DNA of 64,000 bases from Bifidobacteriaceae bacterium UBA2724 (GCA_002353815.1 DEKK01000016.1:44293-108292); one strand, 5' to 3'. Positions 1 through 10,164 are shown, counted from the stretch's first letter. Notes: generated by a model not told the origin, from the sequence alone. Made by a program: numbers and translations.

Positions 1-108
1 GATACCATGACCTCCGAACCCGCCCCGGCGTGCCGGTTGATCGACCGATCCCTTCCGGGTACCCTGGGCCCCAAGGACGCTTGACGCGGGGAACAGGAGT
101 CACAAGCC

Positions 109-3100
109 ATGGATTCTCAAGCACAGCCATATCCCGGCGACGACGGCAACGCCACCGACGACATCACGGCCGGCACCGGCGGGTCAGAGGAATCCTCCAG
201 CCATGTCTTCGACACCGCCCTGACGCACCTTCTGCCGGGAGTCGATCTGGCCGACGCGGATACGCAGACGTTCCTCGAAGACATGTCATCGGGATACATC
301 AGCACGTCCGACTACGCAACTGGACGCTTCGCGCCCCGTCTCATCGCCAACACCAGAAACGACACCATGGCCGACGTACTCGACCGCGAAATCTCGGAAT
401 GCGACTCCTTCGACATGTCGGTGGCGTTCATCACCAAAGACGCCATCACCACGCTTTACCAGCCTTTTCTCGATGCGGCCGGGCGCAATCCCGACGGCAA
501 GCGGCGCATCATCACGTCGACCAAGTCGTATTTCAACACCCCCGACATGTTTCGCAAGCTTATGCAGCTCAAGCACTACGCGGGCGTGGAGGTGCTGATC
601 TGGCATGCGGACGACACGTCGGCGAACCGGTCCGCCGACGAACCCTTTCATCCGAAAGGATACGTTTTCACGCGTCGCACGGATGCCGGACATCCTTACT
701 ATGACGTGCTCGTCGGCAGTTCAAATCTCACAGGAAACGCCCTCTACCGCCAGAAGGAATGGAACCTTCGCGTCTCGTCGTTCGACGACGGCGCGCTCAT
801 CGGACAGCTCCGCGACGACATCGACGGGCAGATAGCGCATTCCACCGAGCTCACCGAGGAGTGGATCGAGCAGTACGAACGGGAATTCGCCACCATCGAA
901 CGGCCGCGCCGCGCCGTGCACGAGGCCGAGCGCGCCGACGAGGAATCCGCGCCCGTGGAGCCCAACTCCATGCAACGCGAGGCCCTGGCCAGCCTGCGCA
1001 AACTCAGGGAGCGCGGCGAACACCGCGCCATCATCATCTCGGCCACCGGCACCGGCAAGACCTACCTCTCGGCCTTCGACGTGAAACAGTTCCGCCCGCG
1101 CCGCATGCTCTACCTGGTGCATCAGCAGCAGATCCTCACCAGGGCGATGGAATCGTATCAGCGCGTGCTCCACTGCCGCGACACCGACCTGGGCCTGCTC
1201 ACGGGCACGTCCAAGCAGGCCGACCGCCGGTATGTCTTCGCCACCATCCAGACCATCAGCCGCGACGACACGCTCAATTCCTTCGCCTCCGACACGTTCG
1301 ACTACATCCTCTTCGACGAGGTGCACCACGCCGGGGCCGCAACATACAAGAAAGTGCTCGACCACTTCTCGGGCGCCCGGTTCACCCTGGGCATGACGGC
1401 CACGCCGGAACGCACCGACGGCGTCAACATCTTCGACCTCTTCGGCAACAACATCGCTTACGAAATCCGCTTGCAGCAGGCGCTTGACGCCGATTTGCTG
1501 TGCCCGTTCCATTATTTCGGCGTCACCGAATACCTCGGAAGCCCCGAGGAACACCCCGATGGCACGGTCTCGCCCGCATCCACCGTGCGCATCGCCGATG
1601 GAAAGCGCACGCAAGACACGCAGATGTTGAACGCCACCTTCGATTTCAGCACAGGCCGCGGCAACGCGGGACCCACCCTGGACGAACTCACCTCGCGGTC
1701 CCGCGTCAACGACATCGTGTCGAAACTCGACGAATACGGCGACCCGTCCCAGCAGGTCAGGGGATTGGTGTTCTGCTCGCGCACCGACGAAGCGCAGGAA
1801 CTGTCCCGGATGTTCAACGGCACATATTATCAGCGCGAGGAACGCCCGTACCACACGGCGGCGGTGACCGAAGAGACATCGCCAAAAGAGCGCGAACGCC
1901 TCACCAAGGACCTCGAAAACGGCGACCTCGACTATCTGTTCACCGTCAATGTCTTCAACGAAGGCGTTGACATCCCTTCGCTCAACCAAGTGGTCATGCT
2001 GCGCAACACGCAATCCAGCATCATCTTCACCCAGCAGCTCGGGCGCGGTCTGCGCAAATCGCCACACAAGTCCAGCGTCACGATCATCGATTTCATCGGC
2101 AACTACGCCAACAACTACCTGATTCCCATAGCTCTTTTCGGCAAATCCGGCAGCCGCGAAACGGTGCGCAAACAGCTGGCGAGCCACCACATCGGCGCCT
2201 CCAGCGTGCATTTCGACGAAATCGCACAGAAACGTGTGATCGCCTCGCTTGACACCGCCAATCTGTCGGACCTGAAAAAGCTCCGCAACGACTATCAGAA
2301 CATCCGCTTCCAGCTCAACAGGATTCCCCTACTCACCGACCTGTACCGAGAAGACCCCTCGCTGCCCATCGCCATGGCCAATCTCAACGCCTCCGGCTCA
2401 TTGTCGCCGAAATCGTATCTGGCGTTCGTACGTGGCAGCGAGAAAAGCCTGTCACCTGCCCACGCAGAATCCAATGCTGGCGACAACGCCGGTGCCGATT
2501 GCGATTCCAGATATGCGCTCGACGACACCTCCGAATGGCAAGACAAGGCGATGTACATGGCATCGAAGGTGATCCTTCCCGCCAGCCGCCCCCACGAGGC
2601 CATGATCCTGTGCGCGATGTGCGGTTTCGGACTTCCCGAGGAGCTCGGCTGCCGGCTCGATTCCCACCCCGCATGCGACAAACCAGACCTGGATTCCATC
2701 AACCGCACCTTCACCCGCCAGGAACTCATGGACGACATCGCGGCGGTGTTCCCCGACACCGACCTGTCGGACGCCCAATTCGATGCAGCGATGCGTGTCT
2801 TGGACTATTCGGTGTTCGTCTCACAGAACCTTGGCTCTTTCGGCAAGAAACCGTGGATCATCGCCAACGGCGACGGCACCTACGCGCTGTCGCCGTGCCT
2901 GCGCGACAGCATCGCCACCAACCGCACCTTCGCCACTTTCTTCCGCGACGTCATGCACGTGTCGCTGCTGCTGTGCCGCGACGATTACGACGAGCTGCGT
3001 CGCAATGGCCGCAAGCAAGAGCACGGTTTCCTCTACGAACACCAGTATTCCCTGTGGGACATCATGCATCTGTGCTGCTGGCCCACCGAAACCTCCGCAC

Positions 3101-3510
3101 AGAGCATGAGTGGCTATCTGCATATGAAAAACACCGACGTCATGCCCATCATGGTGAAATACGAGGCGAGCCAATACAGCGACACGTTCCTGGGGCCGCA
3201 GGACATGCTGTGGTTCAGCAAGAAGAAAAGGACGAAGAAATCCCCCGAATTCCAATGGCTTCTCGCCGGCAGGGACCGCGACTGGCAGCAGACGCATTTC
3301 GTGCCGTTGTTCGTCATGCGCAAAACCGATGCCCAGGGATCCGCCAAACGCTATTTCTATGTGGGCCACGTCGCGCAAATCACGCAATGCATCGCCACGA
3401 AGCTTGACGACCCCAACGAGGGAACCGTCAACATCGTGCAGTCCGTGCTCCATCTCGACAAGCCGCTCACGCCCGACCTCTACCAACATGTGACCGGACG
3501 CTACGAATAA
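109..3510 (+). CDS. PLD-like / DEAH-box helicase, DUF3427 family
   Basis: A 1133-residue multidomain superfamily 2 helicase. The N-terminal third has a phospholipase-D-like half site (HPKGYVF at about residue 181, then GSSNLT at 203-208). The helicase core follows, with Walker A SATGTGKT (Lys about 317), a DEVHH box (Asp about 403), TATPERTDG, and helicase motifs V-VI NVFNEGVDIPSLN and QQLGRGLRKS. The last 350 residues match the DUF3427 type of C-terminal extension. Such proteins are usually predicted nucleic-acid helicase/nucleases, sometimes linked to defence; the substrate is unknown. The start at 109 follows a GGAG-like ribosome site. No defence partners are visible next to it. Confidence 0.85.
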   Translation: MDSQAQPYPGDDGNATDDITAGTGGSEESSSHVFDTALTHLLPGVDLADADTQTFLEDMSSGYISTSDYATGRFAPRLIANTRNDTMADVLDREISECDSFDMSVAFITKDAITTLYQPFLDAAGRNPDGKRRIITSTKSYFNTPDMFRKLMQLKHYAGVEVLIWHADDTSANRSADEPFHPKGYVFTRRTDAGHPYYDVLVGSSNLTGNALYRQKEWNLRVSSFDDGALIGQLRDDIDGQIAHSTELTEEWIEQYEREFATIERPRRAVHEAERADEESAPVEPNSMQREALASLRKLRERGEHRAIIISATGTGKTYLSAFDVKQFRPRRMLYLVHQQQILTRAMESYQRVLHCRDTDLGLLTGTSKQADRRYVFATIQTISRDDTLNSFASDTFDYILFDEVHHAGAATYKKVLDHFSGARFTLGMTATPERTDGVNIFDLFGNNIAYEIRLQQALDADLLCPFHYFGVTEYLGSPEEHPDGTVSPASTVRIADGKRTQDTQMLNATFDFSTGRGNAGPTLDELTSRSRVNDIVSKLDEYGDPSQQVRGLVFCSRTDEAQELSRMFNGTYYQREERPYHTAAVTEETSPKERERLTKDLENGDLDYLFTVNVFNEGVDIPSLNQVVMLRNTQSSIIFTQQLGRGLRKSPHKSSVTIIDFIGNYANNYLIPIALFGKSGSRETVRKQLASHHIGASSVHFDEIAQKRVIASLDTANLSDLKKLRNDYQNIRFQLNRIPLLTDLYREDPSLPIAMANLNASGSLSPKSYLAFVRGSEKSLSPAHAESNAGDNAGADCDSRYALDDTSEWQDKAMYMASKVILPASRPHEAMILCAMCGFGLPEELGCRLDSHPACDKPDLDSINRTFTRQELMDDIAAVFPDTDLSDAQFDAAMRVLDYSVFVSQNLGSFGKKPWIIANGDGTYALSPCLRDSIATNRTFATFFRDVMHVSLLLCRDDYDELRRNGRKQEHGFLYEHQYSLWDIMHLCCWPTETSAQSMSGYLHMKNTDVMPIMVKYEASQYSDTFLGPQDMLWFSKKKRTKKSPEFQWLLAGRDRDWQQTHFVPLFVMRKTDAQGSAKRYFYVGHVAQITQCIATKLDDPNEGTVNIVQSVLHLDKPLTPDLYQHVTGRYE

Positions 3511-3674
3511 TGCGCCGATCGCACACCCAGCATCCACGCCTCAGTCATGTCACACGTCAATACCATGCAGGAGATAGACTTTCCAAGGATTCGGTATGTC
3601 CCCGGCGCCCCCGCGCGACGTCTCGCCAGAGCCACGACGACATGCCATGAACCACTAGAAAGGCAGAGTTCCCC

Positions 3675-4967
3675 ATGGCAGAAGAATCGCAGTCCATCGA
3701 AACCACGTGTGTGCAGGGCGGCTGGCAGCCGAAGAACGGCGAGCCTCGCACGCCCCCGATCGTTCAGTCCACCACTTTCAAGTACACGAGCAGCGAGCAG
3801 ATGTCCCGCCTGTTCGACCTGTCGGAATCCGGGTATTTCTACACCCGTCTATCCAACCCGACGAACGACATCGTGGCCAAGAAAATCTGCGAACTCGAAG
3901 GCGGCACCGCGGCCATCCTCACGAGCTCCGGCCAGGCTGCGAACTTCTTCGCGCTGTTCAACCTGTGCTCCGCCGGCGACCACATCGTGGCGTCGAACGC
4001 CATCTACGGCGGCACCTACAACCTCATCAACGTCACCATGAAGCGCATGGGCATCGACTGCACCTTCGTGCACCCGGACTGCACGCCCGAGGAGCTCGAG
4101 GCCGCGTTCCGACCCAACACCAAGGCCGTCTTCGGCGAATCCATCGCCAACCCCTCGCTCATGGTGCTTGACTTCGACAAGTTCGCCGCCGCCGCACACA
4201 AGCACGGCGTGCCGCTGATCGTCGACAACACGTTCCCGACGCCCGTCAACTGCCGTCCGTTCGAGTTCGGCGTCGACATCGTGACGCACTCCACCACCAA
4301 GTACATGGACGGCCACGGCTCGTGCGTCGGCGGCGCCATCGTGGATTCCGGCAACTTCGACTGGATGGCCCACGCCGACAAGTTCCCCGGACTCACCACT
4401 CCGGACGATTCGTACCACGGTGTGACCTATGCCAAGGAATTCGGCAACGGCGGCGCTTTCATCACCAAGTGCGTGGCACAGCTCATGCGCGACTTCGGCT
4501 CCATCCCCTCGCCGTTCAACGCCTGGATCCTGGGGCAGAATCTCGAAGACCTCGCCCTGCGCATGAAGCGCCACTGCGAGAACGGCTACAAGGTGGCGAA
4601 GTTCCTCGACGAGGATCCGCGCATCTCGTGGGTCAACCACCCCGGCCTCGAAACCGACAAGTACTACGAGATCGCCAAGAAGTACATGCCGAACGGCACC
4701 TGCGGCGTCATCGCGTTCGGCGTGCCCGGCGGCCGTGACAAAGTCTCCGCGTTCCTCGACCATCTCAAGCTGGTGTCGATCGCAACGCACGTGGCGGACT
4801 CCCGCTCGTGCATCCTGTATCCGGCCGGCACCACGCACCGCCAGCTCACCGAGCAGCAGCTCGAAGAAGCCGGAGTCGGCATCGATCTTGTACGCCTGAG
4901 CTGCGGCCTCGAAAGCGCCGACGATATCATCGCCGACCTCAAGCAGGCCATGGACGCCGTGCTGTGA
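3675..4967 (+). CDS. metY: O-acetylhomoserine sulfhydrylase (aminocarboxypropyltransferase)
   Basis: A 430-residue Cys/Met-metabolism PLP enzyme. It should convert O-acetylhomoserine plus sulfide to homocysteine in the cytoplasm. The pyridoxal-phosphate lysine is Lys209 in the HSTTKYMDGHG motif. SSGQAANFF near residue 100 is the cofactor phosphate region, and SRSCILYPAGTTHRQLT near the C-terminus is typical of the sulfhydrylase branch. Length fits the family. It stands alone between a helicase and a divergent aminotransferase, with its own terminator downstream. A weak AAAGG lies 12 nt before the ATG. A cystathionine gamma-synthase role is less likely because of the length and the C-terminal motif. 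Confidence 0.9.
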   Translation: MAEESQSIETTCVQGGWQPKNGEPRTPPIVQSTTFKYTSSEQMSRLFDLSESGYFYTRLSNPTNDIVAKKICELEGGTAAILTSSGQAANFFALFNLCSAGDHIVASNAIYGGTYNLINVTMKRMGIDCTFVHPDCTPEELEAAFRPNTKAVFGESIANPSLMVLDFDKFAAAAHKHGVPLIVDNTFPTPVNCRPFEFGVDIVTHSTTKYMDGHGSCVGGAIVDSGNFDWMAHADKFPGLTTPDDSYHGVTYAKEFGNGGAFITKCVAQLMRDFGSIPSPFNAWILGQNLEDLALRMKRHCENGYKVAKFLDEDPRISWVNHPGLETDKYYEIAKKYMPNGTCGVIAFGVPGGRDKVSAFLDHLKLVSIATHVADSRSCILYPAGTTHRQLTEQQLEEAGVGIDLVRLSCGLESADDIIADLKQAMDAVL

Positions 4968-5031
4968 CCTTGTTTGCCTGAGCCTTGCCAGCGCGGACGA
5001 GCCCCGCGCGGACAAGGCTCCCATACACAAG

Positions 5032-5066
5032 AACAGCGGACACCTCTCGGAGTGCCCGCTGTTTTT
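5032..5066 (+). terminator. Rho-independent terminator of metY
   Basis: Inverted repeat AACAGCGG...CCGCTGTT with a short loop region, followed directly by TTTTTGT, about 65 nt after the metY stop. On the other strand it lies about 115 nt beyond the stop of the convergent aminotransferase, so it may serve both genes. Confidence 0.8.
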
Positions 5067-5180
5067 GTGACAGGGTTTGGTTCACGGCATGGTCATGCAT
5101 CGTCGTCACGTTATGCAGCGCCGCGTCTTTGTGTCATTGCTTGTACGACGCCGCTTGTGCACGACTACGCCGACATGCGC

Positions 5181-6341
5181 CTATGCGTCCGCCAATGCAT
5201 CCGACCCAGCGCCGACAGGCTCCAGCAGTGCCTCGCGCAGCGAAGTGAAGACATCCGTCAGCACATTCTCCGGCGCGGTGAGCGAGATGCGCACGGAATG
5301 CGTGGGATAGAACGAATAGGCGTCGCCCGACGACACAATGACGCCCTTGGCGCGCATACGGCGCACGAGCTCATCGGCGTCGACGCCCGTCGGCGACGTG
5401 ATCCACAGATAGAAGGCGCCCATGTGGTCGATGTCTTGCGTGGGCATGAGATCGCCGAGGATGAGCTTGGCGAGTTCGAAACGCGACTTGTACAGGGCGG
5501 CGAGCTTCTTCTGCTCGCGGTCGAGGTAATCGAGCGCCTTGATGCCCATGATCTGGGCACCGGCGGGGGCACAGCCCACGGTGCTGCCATGGAGTACGGA
5601 AGCGCGCACCATCCTGCTCGGCGGCACGATGAGATATCCCAGACGCATACCGGTCATGCAGAAGATCTTCGAGAAGGTGCGCACGACGAACACACGGCGC
5701 TTGTCGTCGGAATCCTGGGTCACGTCGAAGTCGAACAGGCTGGGCGCGCATGTGCCGCCGTCGAAGACGATGTGGCGATATGCCTCGTCGGAGATGATGT
5801 ATGCGTCGTATTTCTCCGCCATTTCATACAGCGCGCGGAGTTCGTCCTCGGTGGCGACGGCGCCGCTCGGATTCGCCGGCGAGTTCGCAATGATCAGTTT
5901 GGCACCGCCTTTGAGACCGTCCTCGATGGCATCCATGTCGAAGAACGGCGTGCCGACACCTCCGACACTGTATGGCACCATGCCGATCCCCAGCGATTCG
6001 CACAGCGTGCGGTAATTCGGCCATGCGGGGTCGGGCATGATCACGGTGCCGCCTGGAGCACACACGGATTCGATGGCTATCGCGACGGCTTCGGAACCGC
6101 CGGCGGTGATGATGACATCCTGCGCGTCGACACCCGGATTGCACTGTGCGATTCGTTCGACGAGCTCGGGCATGCCGTTCTTCATCGTGTATCCGTTTCT
6201 GCCGCCGCGCATGGCTTTGATGCCTGCTTCGATGATGTCGTCGGGGATGGGAATGTCCGGCTGTCCTATGCTCAGATCCCTGAGACCGGTATCAATTCCG
6301 ACATTCATCATTCTTTTCACCGCAGCATCCATACCACTCAT
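5181..6341 (-). CDS. PLP-dependent aminotransferase, class I/II
   Basis: From the ATG at 6341 the protein has 386 residues. It carries the fold type I aminotransferase signature: DLSIGQPDIPIP near the N-terminus, NSPANPSG at 153-160, DEAY at 185-188 and the cofactor lysine Lys225 in RTFSKIF, followed by MRLGY. The exact substrate cannot be read; aspartate or aromatic aminotransferases are the nearest types. The frame extends upstream to 6437 with a TTG, but that stretch looks unlike family N-termini, so an internal ATG is preferred. No clear Shine-Dalgarno is seen for any start. The gene is divergent from the hemolysin III gene. Confidence 0.85.
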   Translation of the reverse strand: MSGMDAAVKRMMNVGIDTGLRDLSIGQPDIPIPDDIIEAGIKAMRGGRNGYTMKNGMPELVERIAQCNPGVDAQDVIITAGGSEAVAIAIESVCAPGGTVIMPDPAWPNYRTLCESLGIGMVPYSVGGVGTPFFDMDAIEDGLKGGAKLIIANSPANPSGAVATEDELRALYEMAEKYDAYIISDEAYRHIVFDGGTCAPSLFDFDVTQDSDDKRRVFVVRTFSKIFCMTGMRLGYLIVPPSRMVRASVLHGSTVGCAPAGAQIMGIKALDYLDREQKKLAALYKSRFELAKLILGDLMPTQDIDHMGAFYLWITSPTGVDADELVRRMRAKGVIVSSGDAYSFYPTHSVRISLTAPENVLTDVFTSLREALLEPVGAGSDALADA

Positions 6342-6643
6342 TGCACAACACCCACTTTCCCATCTTGAGGATCCTTCACTGGAAGGATCGTCCTTCATGG
6401 TTTGTTTTTGCGTCGAATTCAAGGTAGGAAATTTCAATTACACGTCTCTCACCATTGAGAAAACATCATGTTCCCAACCAATCACACGCTGATGAACCCC
6501 ATATTTCATCGCATGCCGCAGCGGGCCATCCACATCCACAAGTTTACGATATAGTAAGTTACAGAAACGTACATAGTGACGCCGCACAGAATGTCACGCA
6601 ACGAGCTACGCATGACTTTTTTCGCACCGGTGAAGGAGAAGCC
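6342..6643. other. Divergent intergenic region, aminotransferase / hlyIII
   Basis: About 300 bp between two divergent genes. It holds an imperfect inverted repeat at about 6365-6398 (GAGGATCCTTC and GGAAGGATCG elements), which could be an operator or simply part of an alternative aminotransferase N-terminus. No promoter is convincing. Confidence 0.35.
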
Positions 6644-7621
6644 ATGGCAACAGCGACAAGTACATCACGTCAGTCCGCGGGAAAACCCCGCACGCCGGCG
6701 CATGCGTCCGCAGCGGCGCCCACCGCAGTACCGGAATCTACAGCACTGGCATCAACAGCGCCGGTATCCGACGTCTCCGGGAAGCCATCGCGCACCGCAA
6801 CCCTCCACGCGCTCGCCCTCGCCCGTGAAGCAGACCGCGAGGCATCACACCGATACGACATTGCGAAAGCACGAAAACGCCAGGCCCGACGTGCCAAGAA
6901 GGCCGCACACAGAGCGTATCGCGCGGCGCAACGCGTCGCCGTGCGCGACAGTATCAACATCGAGCCCACCGATTATTTCGGCGAACACCATCCCCGTCTC
7001 CGCGGCTGGATGCACGCCGGCATGTTCCCTCTGGTCGTCGGCGCCACCGTGACCCTCATCTGCCTGGCCCCCACGGGCATCGCAAAGCTCGCCTGCTCGC
7101 TGTACGCGGCCACCTCCATGCTGCTCTTCGGCATCAGCGCATGCCTTCACCTGATTCCCTGGCACTCGAAACGCAAGCACGACGCCATGTGCCGCATCGA
7201 TTACTCCAACATCTTCCTCACAATCGCCGGCACCAACACGCCCATCGCCCTGGCCCTGCCCGACGCCATCCGATGGCCGTATCTTGCAATCATCTGGGGC
7301 ACAGCGATCGCCGGCCTTCTCGCCCATGTGCTCTGGAAGAACGGCCCCGACTGGTTCTTCACCATCATCTATTGCATCCTCGGTCTTGCCGCAGCCGTGC
7401 TGCTGCCGTTGCTGTGGAACCAGCCCGCCGCCGGCCCTGCCGTCTGCTGGCTCATCATCGCCGGCGGCGCCTGCTACATCGCGGGAGCCGTGTGCTTCGC
7501 CCTGCGCAAGCCGATATTCATCCCCGGATGGTTTGAATACCACGAGCTGTTCCACCTCGGCACGCTTCTGGGCTGGTCATGCCACTGTGTGGCCGTCTAT
7601 TTCACAGTGCTGTCGCTGTGA
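6644..7621 (+). CDS. Hemolysin III family (PAQR-like) membrane protein
   Basis: A 325-residue protein starting at the ATG with GAAGGAG 5 nt upstream; an upstream in-frame ATG at 6455 lacks a ribosome site. The first 110 residues are Ala/Thr/Arg-rich and probably disordered and cytoplasmic. The remainder has about seven membrane segments and the family histidines: HPRLRGWMHAG before TM1, a His near HLIPWHS, and HELFHLGTLLGWSCHC near the end. Members are zinc-dependent PAQR-like membrane proteins, and hemolytic activity is not generally established. The long N-terminal extension is unusual. The 3' end overlaps the convergent alpha/beta hydrolase gene by 25 bp. Confidence 0.85.
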   Translation: MATATSTSRQSAGKPRTPAHASAAAPTAVPESTALASTAPVSDVSGKPSRTATLHALALAREADREASHRYDIAKARKRQARRAKKAAHRAYRAAQRVAVRDSINIEPTDYFGEHHPRLRGWMHAGMFPLVVGATVTLICLAPTGIAKLACSLYAATSMLLFGISACLHLIPWHSKRKHDAMCRIDYSNIFLTIAGTNTPIALALPDAIRWPYLAIIWGTAIAGLLAHVLWKNGPDWFFTIIYCILGLAAAVLLPLLWNQPAAGPAVCWLIIAGGACYIAGAVCFALRKPIFIPGWFEYHELFHLGTLLGWSCHCVAVYFTVLSL

Positions 7622-9150
7622 TCGGGCTTTCCGTCGCCAGCTGCCGTGACACGCGAGGTGTCGTCCGGCTTGTCCGGCGCGCCATTATCACTAGCCTTGC
7701 ACTTCGCACCATCCGCAGCGATCGCGGCACCCGACGCGGCGGACGTCTGCCGCGTGCCACCTTGCGTCGCCCCGTTGCCATCGCTGCCATCGCCATGGTC
7801 GGCATAGATCTCGGACGCCCGACGTATTACGTCCAGGGCCGGATTCAGCCAACGCCGAGGCAATGGAGAATCGTCCCATGCCCACTGGCTCGCCCACATG
7901 GCCACATCCTTGAAATACCTGACCCTCGCCGTCGGACATGACAGGGAGATGTCATGCAAGGCATCGGGAATCGTCGCGATGGTCACCAGCTTGCCCAGGT
8001 TCACGGCGGCCGCGCGAACGGACTGCACATCGAGCACCGTATCGGCATGCGCCATTGCCGGGTCCCATTTGGTCTGCAGCATGGATTTGTCGGATGTACA
8101 CACCAGCACCGGCACGGGGATGTCGAGCCCATGGGCGATCTCGTCCTGGGCCCGGTAGATGGCGTAGAGCCACCCGGCGCGCGGGACATACTGCACATCG
8201 TTCTGGTATCTCTCGTAGTCCCACTCGCCGTCTTGGGAGCGGTACAGCGTGCGCCCATAGAAACCAGGGTCGTTCAACGGCATCGTATTCTTGCCGCCAA
8301 CGGCGGTGAACCCTCGCACCACGGGCGTGGTGAGCAGACGCCCGAAACGCGTCAGCTGCAATTCCAGCCACGGGGAGTTGAGAGCCAGTGCCGTCACGTT
8401 CCGCGGTTGAGTGTGGTCCAACCACAGGGACGCGATGAGCCCGCCCATGGAATGTCCGATGACGAGGATGCGCACATCGGGGCCGCATTCGTCCACGATC
8501 GTGTCACGCAGGGCGTCCAGCTGAGGAAAGTACGAATGGAGGTTTTCGGTATATCCCGGCGTCTGCCCGTCGCGATAACTACGGCCGAATTTCGCCAAAT
8601 CGATGGCATAGAACCGCACGCCGAGGCTTTCCCAGAATTCCGACGCATGGATGCGGTAGAAATGGTCGTTCCATCCATGCACATACAGGATTGCCGCGGG
8701 CTTGCGCCACAGATGGGCGCGCTTCCACCGCCGCCATCCACTGCCGACGCTCAACGTTTCGGAATCCTTGCGCACGAACGTCGCGATGACCTGCCCCTCG
8801 TCGTCGGTTTGCATAAAAAACGCAGTGCGCTGCTGGTATCCCTCGAGCCATGTGTCGGTGACCCAACGCCCCAGGAACACCATCGGATGCTCGTCGACTG
8901 TCGCATGACCGGCGCCAGCCGCAGCATTGCGAACAGTACCCGTGGCGGCCGCTTCAACGGTTGCGGCGGTGGAGGAGGAATTGCCTTTGCCGCGCGCCGC
9001 GCCCGCGCTGGCGGCACCGAGAGCGTTCCGCATAGTAGCAGTCGCGTCGGTGCACCTCGCGGCTTTGTTGCCATGATGAGAGGATTGAGAATGCATTGTG
9101 GCGGAAGGCGGCAACCCTTTGCGTTGCTTGTCCTTCCGCCACAATGTCAT
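7597..9150 (-). CDS. Alpha/beta hydrolase, lysophospholipase-like
   Basis: A 517-residue protein. The ATG at 9150 is preferred because GGAAGG lies 8 nt before it; the frame is open to 9207. The hydrolase fold is clear: YVHGWNDHFYR oxyanion region, YAIDLAKFGRS, the nucleophile elbow GHSMGG with Ser234, and a late His in IPDALHDISLS. This resembles serine aminopeptidase S33 / monoacylglycerol-lipase-like proteins. Both ends, about 80 residues at the N-terminus and 70 at the C-terminus, are Ala/Asp/Gly-rich and look disordered. No signal peptide is seen. It runs convergent to the hlyIII-type gene and overlaps it. Confidence 0.85.
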   Translation of the reverse strand: MTLWRKDKQRKGLPPSATMHSQSSHHGNKAARCTDATATMRNALGAASAGAARGKGNSSSTAATVEAAATGTVRNAAAGAGHATVDEHPMVFLGRWVTDTWLEGYQQRTAFFMQTDDEGQVIATFVRKDSETLSVGSGWRRWKRAHLWRKPAAILYVHGWNDHFYRIHASEFWESLGVRFYAIDLAKFGRSYRDGQTPGYTENLHSYFPQLDALRDTIVDECGPDVRILVIGHSMGGLIASLWLDHTQPRNVTALALNSPWLELQLTRFGRLLTTPVVRGFTAVGGKNTMPLNDPGFYGRTLYRSQDGEWDYERYQNDVQYVPRAGWLYAIYRAQDEIAHGLDIPVPVLVCTSDKSMLQTKWDPAMAHADTVLDVQSVRAAAVNLGKLVTIATIPDALHDISLSCPTARVRYFKDVAMWASQWAWDDSPLPRRWLNPALDVIRRASEIYADHGDGSDGNGATQGGTRQTSAASGAAIAADGAKCKASDNGAPDKPDDTSRVTAAGDGKPDHSDSTVK

Positions 9151-9277
9151 AAGTCTTGCCTTCCTTGCGTCAGGCACCGGCTTCGTGCCGCGCGCCGTGC
9201 CATCCACACACGCGCCGCAGGTATGCCGTTCATGCGATCGGTCGCGCGACAGCCAGCCGATGGGCGATTATCTGCAA

Positions 9278-10141
9278 TCAGTCGTCGCCCAGCGTCACGC
9301 TCAGACCGCCCACCAGCCGTGCCACGATGTTATAGAGGAACGCGTTGATCACCGACACGATGGTGATAATCACAGTGTTCGCGATGCCCATGATGCCCAG
9401 GATGCTCATCACGCGCTTCGTCGAGAACAAATCCGCGAGAGCACTCGTGGCGGAATCCAGGCCACTGCTGCTGACCATGGACTGAATGGAGGCCATGATG
9501 CTCGATGCAGAGAACATGGTCCAGGCGATGTACAGCGCGATGAAGATGATGAGCGAAATCGCCACCGCGAGAAGGAACGACACCTTGGCGACGGACCAGG
9601 GGTCGATGTGCGTCAGCGACAGCTTCATACGGCGGGCACGCGGAACGCGCGGGCGCTTATGCTCCTGCGACCGATGCTCGGAATCATGCTCAGCAGAATC
9701 CTGCACGTCATCACGCGCCGGCGCGGATTCCGCATGCGACGACGCCATGCGACGCGAGGATCCGGCAGAGCGGCGAGCGACATCCGGCACCGAGTCGAAT
9801 TCCGACGAATTCGACGACACGTGCGTGGGGAAGATGGAATCCGACGAAATTTCACTCGCATTGCTGGATGCGGCAGTGCGCGGAGTGGAACCGGCAGTCC
9901 GTGGCGCAGGCACGGAAGATTCCGCCGGGGCTTCGGGAATCAGCGCATCGAAAGATGGGGAATTCGTGGAATCACCGTTGAAATACGCCTTGTTTGCATT
10001 GGGATTGACTCGTGTGGCATATGACGAGCCAGACGCATCCGAGGACCCTGTGGAGAACTCTCCGCTCTGGGGAAGATTGCTCTGGGGAAGATTGCTCTGC
10101 GGCATGAAACTGCTGCGCGGTGTGAAATTGTCGTCAGTCAT
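9278..10141 (-). CDS. DUF3566 transmembrane protein
   Basis: A 287-residue protein with a disordered Ser/Pro-rich N-terminal 165 residues and a C-terminal DUF3566 domain (KLSLTHIDPWSVAKVSFLLAV, then SVINAFLYNIVARLVGG) containing two membrane helices. DUF3566 proteins lie directly downstream of gyrA across Actinobacteria, the position of Rv0007 in Mycobacterium. Their role is not established, though a cell-envelope role is often suspected. The start follows GTAGGAAAT, and the gene begins 23 nt after the gyrA stop, so co-transcription is likely. A 15-bp in-frame duplication near 10066-10095 encodes a repeated QSNLP. Confidence 0.85.
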   Translation of the reverse strand: MTDDNFTPRSSFMPQSNLPQSNLPQSGEFSTGSSDASGSSYATRVNPNANKAYFNGDSTNSPSFDALIPEAPAESSVPAPRTAGSTPRTAASSNASEISSDSIFPTHVSSNSSEFDSVPDVARRSAGSSRRMASSHAESAPARDDVQDSAEHDSEHRSQEHKRPRVPRARRMKLSLTHIDPWSVAKVSFLLAVAISLIIFIALYIAWTMFSASSIMASIQSMVSSSGLDSATSALADLFSTKRVMSILGIMGIANTVIITIVSVINAFLYNIVARLVGGLSVTLGDD

Positions 10142-10164
10142 GCAGATTTCCTACGCTTCCTGGA

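Noticed and set aside
1..84. Possible end of an upstream rightward gene (open from base 1 to a TGA at 82-84)
   Set aside because: Only 27 codons visible, no recognisable motif; cannot be distinguished from chance.
721..2211. Long leftward open frame opposite the helicase gene
   Set aside because: Antisense shadow of high-GC coding sequence; the helicase frame has clear motifs and this one none.
109..3510. Defence island around the PLD/DEAH/DUF3427 helicase
   Set aside because: Neighbours are metabolic genes; no nuclease, methylase or toxin partner in view, so a defence role stays unproven.
3511..3674. SAM or cobalamin riboswitch before metY
   Set aside because: No recognisable aptamer core, no terminator pair in the 164 bp leader.
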